Assembly: GCA_038373865.1 (NCBI GenBank)
Contig: JAXGGA010001142.1
Location: 1-64,000, forward strand
Source: Uloborus plumipes
Taxonomy: Eukaryota > Arthropoda > Arachnida > Araneae > Uloboridae
Direction of reading: 5' to 3'
DNA: 64,000 nt
Position numbers and translations under genes: made by a program. The first letter of the stretch is position 1; each line of letters starts with the position of its first letter. Shown in pieces: positions 1 through 13,258 of the stretch. Under the pieces are notes generated by a model that ran no database searches, was not told where the DNA came from, and worked only from the letters and a program-made list of their open reading frames with translations.

Positions 1-496
1 CTCCCTCACGACAAGCAAGAACCGCCGAAAAAATAGTCGCTTGTCAAATTTTGTGCTACTCTGAAAGCCCTAAATGTGCCCAAGCGAGAATTTTCTCTCC
101 TTCTACCGCGTATCGAGAAGGAAAAACGATTGACCAATCAAATGACAGTATATCTCACTCGCGTTACATCAACATTCGCGCGTGCATTTTGCTTTAACTT
201 TCTGGTTTAGCTTAGCCTCCGAAATAGATGGCAAAAAGATTCGAGAGCCAAATATTAAAAGCATTCGGGCAGATTAAGATGTTGTGTTTCAGGAATTTAA
301 AAATATTAGAATTTTAAATCGCAATTAGTACATCTTTTCAACACATACGAGCATACAAGCGTAAGCGAAGTAAAGTGTCGAAATACATTATACGAATTCA
401 TCTCAATGTATCAAATGATGAAAAAATGTATAAATACTTTAAAAAATAGTACTAATATTTAAAAATATTTGTTAAATTAAATCATTTAACTCCATG

Positions 497-1165
497 ACTT
501 TATTTTCGCTTTTGTTTTTAGCGATATTTTAACTTTATCGTAATAATAGTTTAAAATTCAGGCTTTAAGTAAAAGTCCCCTTTTTGCGTTACTCATTTTT
601 GTTTTCGCAATAATAGTTGTATTTTCAGTCTTTAAATGCTAAGTAAAGACAAATCACATGTCTGGGCAGGGCAAAATTAAGGCATAGGTATATGGGGCAC
701 AGGCCCAGGGCACCAACGTTTGGGGGGCCTTAAATCTATCTGAAGTTTTTAAAATGGAGAAATTTCATATCGCACTATGACAAGATAAAAAATAAATTTA
801 AAAATACTCTTTCGAAAACTTGAAATCCAAAATATTTTACTACTTCATTATATTGTTTTTTTTTGGGGGGGGGGGGGGCAGCACATAAAGCTCGTGCTCA
901 ATGTCCTACAAAGTCGTGCCCTGTGTCTAGGTATCACTTTTTCAAAATGTGTATTTAAAACATTTGTTGTTTGAGAGGGGTAAAAATTAGTGCATGTGCT
1001 GCGCTTTTTGCAATGATTTTGATAGACTCAATTTTGCTTTTCGCGATATTTTGGCCTTTTCGCAATAAGAGATATATATTCACTCTCTAAATATTAAGTA
1101 CAAGTCCCTATTTTTGGGGCAATGCATAAGAGAAAAATGGAGATCCTAAATCACATGTCTGCGGA
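497..1165 (+). repeat. Diverged direct repeat inside the left arm (497-668 and 1020-1165)
   Basis: Both blocks read TTTTCGC..GCGATATTTT, then TTTTCGCAATAA or TATCGTAATAA, a TAAGTA-AAGTCCC segment, and end in ATCACATGTCTG. The second block has a counterpart in the right arm, where the first largely lacks one. This suggests a duplication in one arm or a loss in the other. Confidence 0.55.
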
Positions 1166-2559
1166 TCTTTTTTCCAAAATGCATTTAAAACACTTTATGT
1201 TTGAGAATTGAAAGAAACAAATTCATGTTTTATGCTTTTGCTATCATTTTAAGACTTGAAAAACGATGATTCAATTATTCTGTGAGGAAAAATTAAACTT
1301 AAATACGATACGATGAAAACGAAATGCCCCCCCCCTCCCCTGATAGAAAATAGAATTTGAGTAAAGAGCTCATTTTATTAAAAGAAATGTATCTCCCCCC
1401 CCCCGTTTTAGATTGACACACTGGTTAAGTAGATATATAAATTCAAGTTTTGGGCATACCTTAAAGTAATTTCAATTTGCAAAATTTTGGCCAATTTATC
1501 AGTAAAATAAGGATGATTATAGATAATCGGCAAAGTTGCAGAGTTCCAATTACTGCCGATAAATGGATGCCTCTCCCAACATCAAACTCAAAATAAAGAA
1601 AAAATCTTAACTCTCAATGTAAAAACATACTAAACCACATTTTCAGAACTTATAAACATTATGGTACACTCGCAGTTGAGAAAACTTGGAATAAACAAAC
1701 AGCTTCTCACTGCCGAGAAAGACAACTCATGTCTTCTTATCCTGTCGTAGACTTTTCGGCTGCCAATCTAGAAACTTAGAAGTGACTTTAAAATTAGTGA
1801 TTATTCGCGTCTCACGAGATTTGACGTCACGGGGCCCAAAAATCCTCTATTCTTGGTATCGACTACATTGACGATACAATGAGAAAAGGGCCCCTTTGGG
1901 GCCCTAGAGTTGTCTTCCTCGGTAGGGAGATGCTGTTTGTTTATTCCAAGTTTTCTCAACGGGGAGTGTCCCATAAAGTTTATAAGTTCTGAAAATGTGG
2001 TTTAATATGTTTTTACATTGAGAGTTAAGATTTTTTTCTTTATTTTGAGTTTGATGTTAGGAGAGGCATTCATTTATCGGCAGTAATTGGAACTCTGCAA
2101 CTTTGCCGATTATCTATAATCATCCTTATTTTACTAATAAATTGGTCAAAATTTTGCAAATTGAAATTGCTTTAAGGTGTGCCCATAACTTAAATTTATA
2201 TATCTACTTAACCAGGGTGTCGATCTAATCCAGGGGGTGGGTACATTTCCTTTGATAAAATGAGCTCTTTACTCAAATTCTATTTTCTATCAGGGGAGGG
2301 GGGGCATTTCGTTTTCATCGCACCGTATTTAAGTTTAATTTTTCTCATAGAATAATTGAATCATCATTTTTCAAGTCTTAAAATGATAGCAAAAGCATAA
2401 AACATGAATTTGTTTCTTTCAATTCTCAAACATAAAGTGTTTTAAATGCATTTTGGAAAAAAGATCCGCAAACATGTGATTTAGGATCTCCATTTTTCTC
2501 TTCTGCATTGCCCCAAAAATAGGGACTTGTACTTATTATTTAGAGCGTGAATATATATC

Positions 2560-3163
2560 CACAGGCGGCTGCGAATTCTGGGGGTGCAACAATATCAGGG
2601 ATCTGTGGGGGAGAAGATATGAGAAGATATTCTAAGGTCAGTGAGGAATCTGGAGTATTTTTGTTTTTAAAATGTTGATTTTTAGCTTATTTCCGAGCAG
2701 ATTTATGGCACTGCAAACTGGAATAATGTGCAAGAACTTGAAACAATTTATATGGTTTTTCATAAAGTATATTAGATTAGCCTTGTTTTTCTGACTGTAT
2801 TAATTGTGCTTTATTTAAAGTAAAATTTATTGTAATGACATACCAGTAAATACCCAATTACAAAGTATACAATTATTCTATAATACAGAACTAAAAATAA
2901 ATAATTTTCGAAAAGAGTTTTTTTTTTATGTTTCAAATTACTTTTTAATGTTTTTTCAATTGCATAAACATTTTTACTTTTAACATGTAGCACAATTTCT
3001 CTCGCACTGGCAATGTGTAATTTGCATTGTTACTATGAAAAAATATAAGTTATTTTCCGAACTGTATTTCTGGTAAAATATTATTAAATTTATTTTTTTC
3101 AAAATTAAAACAAAATTGTTGGGGTGCGGCGCACCCCCTGACAGCCCCGTAAATCCGCGTATG
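2560..3163. mobile_element. hAT-like MITE inserted in the right arm of the giant palindrome
   Basis: The segment has no counterpart in the left arm, which marks it as a clean insertion. Its ends are CACAGGCGGCTGCGAATTC and, reversed, CATACGCGGATTTACGGGG, both running into GGGGGTGC. Flanking octamers tatatatc and tatatata agree at 7 of 8, consistent with an 8-bp target duplication in an AT-rich target. The inside is AT-rich with no transposase. Confidence 0.6.
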
Positions 3164-3773
3164 TATATATAGCTTATTGTGAAAAGGTCAAAGTATCGCG
3201 AAAAGCAAAAATGAGTCTATCAAAATCATTGCAAAAAGCACAGCACATGCACTAATTTTTACCCCTCTCAAACAACAAATGTTTTAAATACACATTTTAA
3301 AAAAGTGATACCTAGACACAGGGCACGATTTTGTAGGACATTTAGCACGAGCTTTATGTGCTGCCCCCCCCTCCCGAAAAAAAAAAACAATATAATGAAG
3401 TAGTAAAATATTTTGGGTTTCAAGTTTTGGAAAGAGTATTTTCAAATGTATTTTTTATCTTGTCATATTGCGATATGAAATTTCCATTTTAAAAACTTTA
3501 GATAGATTTAAAGCCCCTTAAACGTTGGTGCCCTGGGCCTGTGCCCCATATACCTATGCCTTAATTTTGCTATGCCCAGACATGATTTGGAACCTCATTT
3601 TTCTCTTTTGCAGTACACACACAAAAAAGTCTTTGATTGGTCAAACGTTTTTCCTTCTCGATACGCGGTAGAAGGAGAGAAAATTCTCGCTTGGGCACAT
3701 TTAGGGCTTTCAGAGTAGCACAAAATTTTTCAAGCGACTATTTTTTCGGCGGTTCTTGCTTGTCGTGAGGGAG

Positions 3774-5556
3774 TAATAGACGTCACTGGAAGCTTCAGGA
3801 AGTTACAGAGTAGGGCCTTGGAAGAGAGAGGGAGTAAATGGTAATACCCCATTTATATACTATATATTTCCCTCATGAGGTTGATAGGTCATACTATACG
3901 CATTTAGTTTAACTTAACAGATTTCTTAACTTAAACTTAAGAAGTTCTACGCCAGCAATACTCAATCTGTGTGACTCGCAGGATGCATGCGACCAGCTTA
4001 ATCATCCAAATGAAATCTGAAATCATTCGAAGAAAAAATCGTTCAAATCATTCAGTTATACTCTGAATTTGGGAGTAAATGCAATACACACAAAGGAGTA
4101 ATCTACAACATAATTTAATCTTCAATAAAATATGTAAAGAATGAAAATCTTAGTTGCTTCCATTTGCCTGAGGAGTACAGTATTTGTGGAGTGAATAAAA
4201 ACACAAAATACTACTCATTAAAAACAGCTGGAATGAAGAAATTCACACTAACTGTTTTTAGTAACATTCCGAATGAAGCTAGTTGAGACCAATTGTTTCG
4301 CATTTTTAGACCTGCTGACGGGGAAATTGTAAGATCACTAAACTTTAAAAAGCAACTTTTTTTCAGTGTCATATCCAAACGATGATAACAACCTACACAA
4401 TTGTTTGGAAACACTCGAAAATCTCAAAATGTGTTGCATATGTTAGTCTTCATTCACCAGTGGTTTAGCTTTTAGAATTACCATAAGTGTCCTAAAAGAT
4501 TTTGTTTCCATTTAAACTATGTTTTCTACTACCCCAACTGAACCAATAGGAGCACAAAAAGTAGATGCGATTGACAATTGTTACAGAAAATAAAAAACAA
4601 GCCTTATAACTAATCAAATATTGCATTTTTTTATATTAACTGATTCCACCAGAAATTAGTAAAAAATAATAAAAATTATAAATAATGGTTTGAAAAATTA
4701 TTATTTAATACAGTGGAGGACAGTTTTTTTTTTTTTTTTTTCAAAACATGCATTTTTATAAATCACAATCTTTTCCTTGCTCAAAATATTTTGATTGCTC
4801 ACAAAGTGTGTTTAAAAAAATAAAATTTACTGTTGTGAACCCAATTTTTGATTTATTTAATGGTACATTGCTATTCTGGATATTGGTATAAGGCCCAAAT
4901 GGAAAACCAATTATTTTTTTTAATGTGTGGATAATCTGGAACTCTGTAATTTTAATTAAAAAAATTCATATCCTGCTAAAATAGCTTTCAAACTATCAGT
5001 GTCGAAATTGCAAATGTTTTCATAAATCATTTTTCAGTTCAGACTTGTATCACTTTCTCGAGTCAAGTTACAGTTGGTAAATATATATATTTTTAATTAA
5101 TGCTTAAAAATTTATCAAAGTGAAAAAAAAGAAAGTAGTGGAAGCACTTTAAATGAATATAAAAGCATTCGAAGAAAATAGTTTGTAGATTTAATAGACA
5201 CAAATTTAATCTGCAGACAGCAAGCATAGGATTTAGAAATAAAACAACACATATGTGCTGTAAATAGTTTTAAAAGTCATTAATTTGTCATAATGAGCTC
5301 AAGCACGTGTGTTAGAGTTATGCCAAATTTATTTTCAATACAGAAAACGCGAGTGCGCTAATGAAAAAACATCCGACAAGCGCAGTGTGCGAGAATTCAA
5401 CTGAAGCACGTGTACTCTGTAATTCTTTAAAGCTGTTTTTGAATTACTAAGTTAAAAATTGCCTAAACTTAGAAAAAAAAATCCCATCTTCAGAGTGAAA
5501 AAAAGGAGTTGATTAAAAAATTAACAGATATAATAACAGATTATGTATGTTAGACT
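3774..5556. other. AT-rich intergenic sequence, nothing recognised
   Basis: There is no convincing coding region or element end. Reading frames are short and lack codon structure, and there is a T run near 4723. Confidence 0.5.
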
Positions 5557-5818
5557 ATTGCGTCGGCACCATGCAAAAAAAACGAATGTGAAAAATCGCG
5601 TTTTTCAAGTTTGTTTTTCAAGTTCAAATTTTACAAATAATTAAAATTAAAATGATACCTTCGAACGATAGTTTTTTACTTAAAGATATCTATAAAAGTT
5701 TAAAAATTGAAAATAACCAAACACACGTCTGGTGGGAAAAATTATATTCATTGTTTTGGCTCTCCTAAAAATTGCTAATTTTCAAATTCGTAATTTTAGC
5801 ATGGTGCCGACGATATTA
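5557..5818. mobile_element. MITE with GGCACCATGC termini, copy 1
   Basis: Terminal inverted repeats TCGGCACCATGC and GCATGGTGCCGACGATATT bound about 260 AT-rich bases. A half copy in the opposite orientation lies at 48230-48420 and shares the interior (CTTAAAGATATCTATAA and flanks), which confirms a dispersed family. No coding capacity. Confidence 0.65.
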
Positions 5819-5828
5819 GGCGGACCTC

Positions 5829-6065
5829 GGGTAGTTCAAAAATGATGGTGGGAGGGGAAGGAGGTCCATGAAATTGTGTTTTTCATAGACAGGGGAGGGG
5901 TTAACAAGAAGTGTGACATCAAACATTTTTAGATAATATGTTTATGATCAATTGTGCAGCACATGTGAAAAAATGGGGGTTAAGGTGAAATGTGACACTT
6001 TGTGACAAAAGGGGGAGGGGTCAAAAGTGTCGAAAAAACTGTGACATTATTTGCGGATAGCCCCA
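5829..6065 (+). repeat. Dispersed G-rich repeat with GTGACA / GGGGGAGGGG motifs, copy 1
   Basis: The segment repeats GTGACA and runs such as AAAAGGGGGAGGGGTC. The reverse complement of 31079-31340 shows the same order (TGACAAAAGGG, TGTTGAAAAAA, GACATCAT, then GCGCATCC or GCGGATAGCC). This indicates two diverged copies of one dispersed repeat. It may be the end of a retroelement, but no protein domain was recognised. Confidence 0.4.
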
Positions 6066-6067
6066 TA

Positions 6068-7132
6068 GCTTAAAGAGTCATTTTTTAAAGTTGGACCCTT
6101 TAGATTGTTGGTTATGCCTTCAATTTTCCCAAAAATTACAGGTTGCGTTTGTAGTATTATAATAAAAAGAAGTAAAGTTTCTTTTTTTATAAATCGGATT
6201 TGTTTGTCCCTAAGTAGAGGTCAAAGTTAAAGATCGTGAATATATGATACTAAATATAAGATTGTTTTGCTCCAAAATCAATGAAACAACTCACCATGTT
6301 TAGACTAAGGCTGATTTGGATCTTGAAAGCTGAATATTTATAGTGTTTATGACCAGTATGGCACGTACAGTATAATTACAGCTTTTATACGAAGTTACTG
6401 ACTCATGGCGTATGGAATAATTGACCTGTAATTCACAGATTTTTTTTCCTTCAAATTATCAACTTCGAGACCGTGCAATAAAAAAAGTTGATTAGATGCC
6501 ATGTGTTTCTAACCTGGATCTTAAACTACACCACACGAACCATAACTATAGCTGTGTCTTAAACTTTTTTACTGTGGTTAAAAGAGTTATGGACCTCGAA
6601 ACATGAAATTTTTTTGAAAATCATCAACTTTGAGACCGTTTAACTACTAAAGCAAAGAGAAAATCATGTTATTTTCTGTTTTTCTGAGTACTGTACTGTG
6701 GTGAATAATTCCTCCTATGCTTGTTTCCGAAGGTCACACTCCCAGTAGCAGCTATCCGGACACAAATAAGGCAAAAAAAAAGTAACGAAAATAGCATTTT
6801 CAATGGACCGTCACCCTCAAAGCCTAGAGTAAGTAGCTAAATTATTTATGCTAGAATCTACCTAGTATAAAGTAGTAGCCATATTTAAAAAAATAGCCAT
6901 AGGTCATTCATTTGTTTTGGAGCAAAACGATCATATATTTAAGCATCATATATTCATGACCTTAGACTCTGACCTATACTCAAGGGCCAACAAGTTAAAT
7001 TCGAGAGGAAAGACGCCTCACGTTTTCTCGTGGCATTACTACTAATACAGTCTGATTCAGGGAAATTGAAGGTGTCAACTATCAGGCTCCCGTAGACGTT
7101 GTCTAGCTTTTAAAAAAAATGACTCTTAACTC
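6068..7132. repeat. Foldback element, about 1.06 kb
   Basis: The outer arm CTTAAAGAGTCATTTTTTAAA matches the reverse complement of the sequence ending near 7131. Further in, the GTGAATATATGATA and TTTTGCTCCAAAA segments (6235-6290) match the reverse complement of 6910-6998. Arms are diverged and the middle pairs poorly. No coding capacity is seen. Confidence 0.65.
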
Positions 7133-9743
7133 TTTTGCAGTAATTTTTTTTTTTTTACTGGATATGCATGTCAGATAACTTCAGAGTATAGCTGTTCGTT
7201 TAACTTCATCTTTCATTATGGCTGAAGTTCCCATAATTATAATGTTTCACGGTTCAAATGGTTCTAAGATGAAAGTGAAGGATAATTATTCAAGACTTTT
7301 TCCTTTTTGGTTTTAGGTTTTACTATTCAGTTTTAGTTAGAAAAAATGAGCAGTAGTTTTTAAACATAAGTAGCAGATGGCTATCTTTTCTCAAAAATGA
7401 TTTATGCATCTTTATATTTATGCATAAACTGTACTTAAGATAAGAAAACTGGTAGATTAATGCCTAATTAAATGATATATTAAGCCCGATTTAGACGTAT
7501 GTTGTAGATGAATCGGATTTTCCATTCCGACATTAATTATCTTTTGTTTCCAATTAGGATATCACATACCTCTCCCTTCAAAGCGGAATAATTAATAACC
7601 ACTGCTGTTTTTAAATTTTACAGCTAACGTGTTGATTTCCAGACGCTTCGAGGTTTTTTTTTTCGGAAGCTGCACACAGTGAATTCGCAGTCATGTTTCA
7701 AAAAAGAAATTAATACTGATAAAAAATTGCTAATGTGGAAGAGCAAAATTCTCTACGCGTGTGGGTCGTGGTCTAGTTTTACGCTTTTAACTCATCAAAA
7801 AGATTTCCATCAAAAAAGAGCGTTATTTATAAAATATAAACATCTTTTTTCCTCCCCAAAATAATCTGAAGGCGACATGCATACTAATGGCATGCAGCCA
7901 GGAAACATGCATGCCCCCCGTTCTTTTAAGTTGCAGAGAGCTAAGAAATAAATAAAACGCAAAGATTATTAAAATCTTAATTCCTCTTGTCGAGATGAAT
8001 CCATTTCAAAGAATACGATATAATGGATGATTATGATACCACTACAGATAAAACGGAAATGAAAACTGAATTGAAAAGTAAACACGAGAATTCCCCATAT
8101 AAATCCAATTTTGGTTATTTCTTTCAGGATCATTAATTTTATCCTGGTTAAATCAACTTACTTTTGGCATAGTTATTAGATATAAATAGCATATTACTGA
8201 AACTGCCAACATTGGTGTTGGGCCAAGTTAACTGAGTTGATGGAGCATCAAGTCAAGAAACGGGGAATTTCATCGTTTCAATGCTGATAAGAATAGATCA
8301 ACTGAAACTCATCAAAGCTCAAAAAAATTTCCATTTCATCTAGCGTAATCAAAAATCTAGCCGCAATAACAGTTTTAGTTTTGGAGAAGCATTGCTTACG
8401 TGTTAACTTTCTTAAAGCTTTTTAAGCTGTTTTTTAGAGAATGCCGAAAATTTATCTATGGCATATGTTCAAAATATGTGGTAAGTATCATACAAAAAAA
8501 GTCCATGAAATCAAACAAAAAATCATAGCAATAAAGCATTCATCTATCTACATGTTGTTACAATTAATTACAAAAGTTAAAAGAATGCCTGAAGTAACTA
8601 TATAAATAAATTAAACTTGGAAGTATATGCAGTTTTCTCTTACTTCAAATAAATAAACATTTCATTGCTAAATAGTTTCAATAAATTGTGGGAAGTAAAA
8701 CTCATATTTATGCGAGGGAAAATGGTGAAGGAAAGTAATAAAAGAAAGAAAATATTGCACTCAAGTTAGAGTGATCCATTTTCTTTGCTGAAGACCAAGA
8801 CCCCCATGCTCATGATCACTCATTTTGTTTTTCTGTTTTAAGTTATTCTGATTTTGAAATATACATAAATACTAATCAAAAACAGTTTTTCAACCACTTG
8901 AACCCTTTAATACTGCCCACAATCTGGTAGTACATAGCAGACAATATTGACTTTCCCTACTAGAAATTTACTTCTGCTTAAAAGTTTCTGTATGGAAAAA
9001 GTTGATGGACTACCTGTTATGTTTGGGCGATGGTTTTCGAAAACTTCTGGACATGCCAAAGTAGAGATGTAGAAACTGTATAAAATGTAGCAAAATCTGT
9101 ATTTATGTTTTTAAAGCAGCGGAATTTAGAGAAAAAAAAATGAGACACTAAATTTTAATGCTTATACTAGCATAATGGAGGCATACTGGAAAGGATAGTT
9201 ACTAGTGTGTGCTCCACAAGATTGTTCTTTTTAAGAAATTAAATTTTGAAAATGCTTGGTAAGGAGTTGAAAAAAAAAAACTTTCAAGGTACAGAACTGA
9301 AAGGAGACATTTTAGTTTAAAGTTTCAACTGTGAGCGTTTTCTATCCCTAGGTACATCCAAAATTATGTTGCCAAAGATTATAAAGCGGTAATTGAATTT
9401 TTACTAACAATTTAGGAAGCTTACCTGAGATTGATTGGAGAATAGAGGATACCATTCAAAATTCTTGGTGGTTGGGTTACCTCTTATATGACTTCAAAAT
9501 ATTTCTGATCCGAGATCAGAAAGAGATTTTTCATTTGAAAATGAGAAAGCAAGTTAATGAACAATAATGTAGTTCAATGCTCTTTTATACGTAAAACATT
9601 AATAGAAGCTCCACTTTCTGCTGAAACTTTTGATTAAAATGTGAACTTAAGAAAACCTTGAAATGTAGCAAATACTGTGTTAGGAAATAGAAACAGGAAT
9701 AAGGATGGTATTACCAAGTTACTTTTTACCATTTTTATAAATG
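7133..9743. other. AT-rich sequence without recognised genes
   Basis: Only short unsupported frames are present. A cluster of GCATGC/GCATAC motifs sits near 7876-7915. No transposon ends were recognised. Confidence 0.45.
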
Positions 9744-9818
9744 ACAGTGAAATTTCGATAAGCCGAAGTTGCAGGGAACTAGAAAAAATTTCCAGTTTTA
9801 GAAATTTCGGCTTACCGA
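9744..9818. repeat. Short inverted motif resembling pogo/Tigger ends
   Basis: CAGTGAAATTTCGATAAGCC at the left and, reversed, TTTCGGTAAGCCGAAATTTC form an inverted pair. Pogo/Tigger elements commonly begin with CAGT followed by a similar motif. No transposase is present, so this may be a small relic only. Confidence 0.3.
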
Positions 9819-10434
9819 AAACGAAAGCAAAACTAAAGCATAAAATAGAATACTACCACTGAAACTATTAAATTTATAACATGAATAAAAAGGCAACAGA
9901 ATAAGGCATCAAATACATTATGTATGGGTGATTCTGTTCTAACGTATTAAATATATTATATACTTTTTTGACTAAAAATTTTAAGATTTTAAATTTAAAC
10001 TTTTGCAATTTTTTATGCTCCTTATTCATCTATTTTACTGTAAAAATAAAGGTCCTGAGAGGATTTTACTACAACTGTAAAACGTCAAGAACAAGAAGAA
10101 AATTTGAAATTTTCCGTTCCGCGATACTTACTCATTTATCCACGGTACTGACATAAAATAAATTTAGTAGGCATTCTTTAGGAAAAATTAATAAGTTTAT
10201 TCATCAGTTCTATTACGACATTAATAAACTCTTTTACATTGATTATTTAACACATTAATACTGAATAATAGCAATTATAACAACTAACTCTATAATTTAT
10301 AGCAATTACTAATCGGTAATATTATTGTATTTAACAGAAAACAAAATGATTAAACTATGTTAAATTAATTAAAATTATTCGTATCAAATACATTCATAAT
10401 ATTAAATAATTCAACATTAAATTAAATAATGCAT

Positions 10435-10594
10435 AGTTTTTGGTTTTCATCAGTTCTTTTTTTTTTAATTGTTGTACTTCTATGTAGTGGTATTGTTTCA
10501 TTTTTTTCTTTATTGTCTTCAGCAACATCTTTTTCAAGGCATTTTTAGTTTTCAGTAAATTTTGGTGATGAATTATCTGATGTTTCTGTTTTTA
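10435..10594 (-). pseudogene. Possible 3' continuation of the decayed gene beyond the hAT insertion
   Basis: If the hAT-like element is removed, one minus-strand frame runs on from the gene's cysteine-bearing C-terminal part into about 50 codons rich in Ser, Thr, Glu, Asp, Asn and Lys, with one stop. Such low-complexity frames also occur by chance in AT-rich DNA, so this is weak support. The alternative is that the gene ended near 14332 and the hAT landed just after it. Confidence 0.25.
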
Positions 10595-10611
10595 CTGTCA
10601 ATCAGGCTTGG

Positions 10612-10820
10612 AGTAATCGTCGATTACGTAATCGTAATCTGCGTAATCGATTACATTTTTCTGTAATCATAATCATAATCATAATCTGAAAATGGAACAC
10701 TCGTAATCGTGTAATCGTAATTTTAATCAAGTATTTCTTGCGTAATCGTAATTGTAATCTAAGTTTGAATAATCGTAATTTAGCCTTGTAATCGTGTAAT
10801 CCCGACTTGCTGAAAGTTAA
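10612..10820. repeat. Left subterminal AATCG/CGATTA repeat cluster
   Basis: About 20 copies of TAATC/GTAATCG units, including the palindrome TAATCGATTA, are packed behind the hAT-like terminus. They are probably transposase-binding sites. Confidence 0.7.
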
Positions 10821-11303
10821 AAAGCTTCTAAGTTACATTTCTACAATGCTGTGAAGATATAAAGTTCAATACAAGCTTCCGAAAGACTTGAGAGCTGTTC
10901 AGTGATTGTTACGGGCTGTTTGTAAATGAGGGTAATAAAACTGAGCCCTAAGTGCTTTTCAACCTTCAGGCGCCTATCACAAAACGTCTCCCCTTGATTT
11001 TTAGGATGGGTCATCAATTTTCCCTTTCATCAGCTGTCAGTGACAGCAACAAACGAAGTCGTCGTTGCCTCCAGGGCTAGAGAACTGTGGCCCTGGCCAC
11101 CTCGGAATAGAACAGTGGTGTCAAAATACTAACACATGCTTTCAGTTCGACTGGATTCTGTTGGGATTCTGTCGTAACCATCGTTATAACGGTTGCGATT
11201 CTGTTCACTGTTATATACCTTTCGGTGCTTTTTTTTTTCCCAATCCAGGTACCTTAAATTTATGCTTTGTATTTTAATGCTGATACTATTTTTAATTAAG
11301 AAG

Positions 11304-11963
11304 TATACAGGGTGTCCACTCCAATCGTGGACCAATAGCTAATTTCTAAACCGTTAGAGATAAGCATAGAGTTTATTTAGGAAAAAATCTCCAAATTACG
11401 AAAGGAATTTTGGGTCCATTCAATGTTTTTCAAAAAATCAAATTTTGAAAGAGTTACGAAATTTAAATTTTTATACAGCCCCCCAGTCCTATCAATCATA
11501 TTTAGTAAAACATTCTTGACACTGTAACGTTTAAAACTAAAAAAAAATCACTCTTCTACCACAAAAATTGACCGAGTTATGACGTTTTGAAAAATCAAGA
11601 TTTTGAAGGATTTCGCATACGGTCCCTTAAGCGATCTCTCAATGACGTCATGAAATAATGCAAAATCTTGATTTTTCAAAACGTCATAACTCGGTCAATT
11701 TTTGTGGTAGAAGAGTGATTTTTTTTTAGTTTTAAACGTTACAGTGTCAAGAATGTTTTACTAAATATGATTGATAGGACTGAGGGGCTGTATAAAAATT
11801 TAAATTTCGTAACTCTTTCAAAATTTGATTTTTTGAAAAACATTGAATAGACCAAAAATTCCTTTCGTAATTTGGAGATTTTTTCCTAAATAAACTATAT
11901 GCTTATCTTTAACGGTTTAGAAATTAGCTATTGGTCCACGATTGGAGTGGACACCCTGTATAA
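11304..11963. repeat. Near-perfect 660-bp palindrome (foldback MITE)
   Basis: TATACAGGGTGTCCACTCC at the left is the exact reverse complement of the right end. The match continues almost without change to the centre near 11635, where only a short loop remains. High arm identity argues for recent origin or ongoing gene conversion. TA flanks fit a TA-duplicating element, but the superfamily is unclear. Confidence 0.85.
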
Positions 11964-12337
11964 AGAAGATAAAGTTGTGTGTTTCTAGATTTTTAAAACA
12001 TTTGTTTATGTGAATGATTGAAATCAATAATTTATTTTTAAATATTAATTATCTTTTTATGCTTAGAATAGTTTTAATATACTTTTGTATTTGTGTTTAT
12101 TGTTTTAGTTTCATGTTTCTAGTAGCAATGACAGCAGTATACTTTAAAAAATCTGACATAAAATATTGTTATAAAATGATCATACACGCAAAAAAAAAAA
12201 AAAAAAAACTTGATGTCAAGAAATCAAATCAAAACTTGCTACCCATTTTCTAATCATATTATTTCAAGAATTGTTTGATTGTATACATTTTAACTATTAA
12301 TGGAGTTGGAGCATAATACATAGAAATATAATATGTA

Positions 12338-13258
12338 GGCGATTCTCTGTAAACTCGTCATTTTCCATACAGCATCTGTCCGGGCATGTGTTTTTGAAAT
12401 GGTCGTATAATTATTATAATATTGCTCAGAAAATGAATCTATAACTTTGGTTCGAAAGAGGGCCAATTGAAGTTTGTGTTTTTCTGATAAATCATGATAG
12501 GGGGTAAGTCCCCTGCCTAGTATAACTAGGCAGGGAACTGTTTATTTGCACTTTGATGCGTAATATCTGCAAAATAATTCAAACATAATTAGTTATGAAG
12601 CTACCTATAAATTTAGGTACAAATTGTGGACATAATAATTAATATGTTTCATAATTAAACTAATTAACATTAATAAAATTACATCACAGAGGACTGTTTT
12701 CGCAACGACCCAGATGCATACTTTCATCACAAATGTGGCTCTGAAACTAAACAACGTGGCGTTTCAACACTGTTCTCAGCTATTTCCGCAAATTCACACT
12801 GATTACTTTAAACTTCATGCCAAAAAACATTTTCAAGATTAACGGTTTTTTTCTGCAGCTTTGAATTCGTGGCAGGGGACTGTTTGAAAAAGCTCCGGAC
12901 AGGTTTTGGTATACTATATTAACGTAATTAAATACGTAATTAGACCTTATTTCATAAAAAAGATATAATTGCATTATTCTAATTTTAGATATTAATTGCC
13001 AAATTTATGTAGCCGTAATAGGTTTTATGAAATACTGCCTTTAAGTGTTCAACTATAGGATTGGGACAGCCAGGGGACTGTGTATTTGGTGCTTAAATAA
13101 TTTCTAGAAAAAAAAAATTGTTATCGCTCCAAATACAATTGTGCCACAAAGTATTAATTATGTAAAAAGTATTAAGAGCGATAATTACTTTATTACACTT
13201 TATTATTTTTTAAATAATCGGTCCAAACAACGAATTACGAGTTCACTGAGAATCGTCC
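12338..13258. mobile_element. Element with GGCGATTCT-type ends and repeated GGGGACTGT motif
   Basis: The left end GGCGATTCTCTGTAAACTCG (12338) and, reversed, GGACGATTCTCAGTGAACTC (ending near 13258) form an imperfect inverted repeat beside TA. Inside, variants of CAGGGGACTGT occur near 12529, 12690, 12872 and 13071, with an inverted form at 12507 in the hairpin CTGCCTAGTATAACTAGGCAG-like stem. It is nested in the hAT-like element. The end sequence resembles those of the elements at 9925 and 34688. Confidence 0.5.

Larger units (their letters stand above)
1..3773. repeat. Giant inverted repeat (foldback element), arms about 1.7-1.9 kb
   Basis: The first bases (CTCCCTCACGACAAGCAAG) return as reverse complement ending at 3773. 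Correspondence continues inward through 1-1731 and 1908-3773, leaving a loop of about 176 bases that holds a GGGGCCC-rich hairpin. Arms are similar but not identical. The right arm carries an insertion at 2560-3163, and the left arm has about 450 extra bases between 145 and 640. Because the repeat starts at base 1, the outer boundary may lie outside the window. No coding capacity is seen. It is probably a non-autonomous foldback transposon; superfamily unknown. Confidence 0.85.

Noticed and set aside
12014..12253. 79-codon hydrophobic frame
   Set aside because: AT-rich sequence inside a non-coding hAT-like element, ending in an A run; hydrophobic translation is expected by chance.
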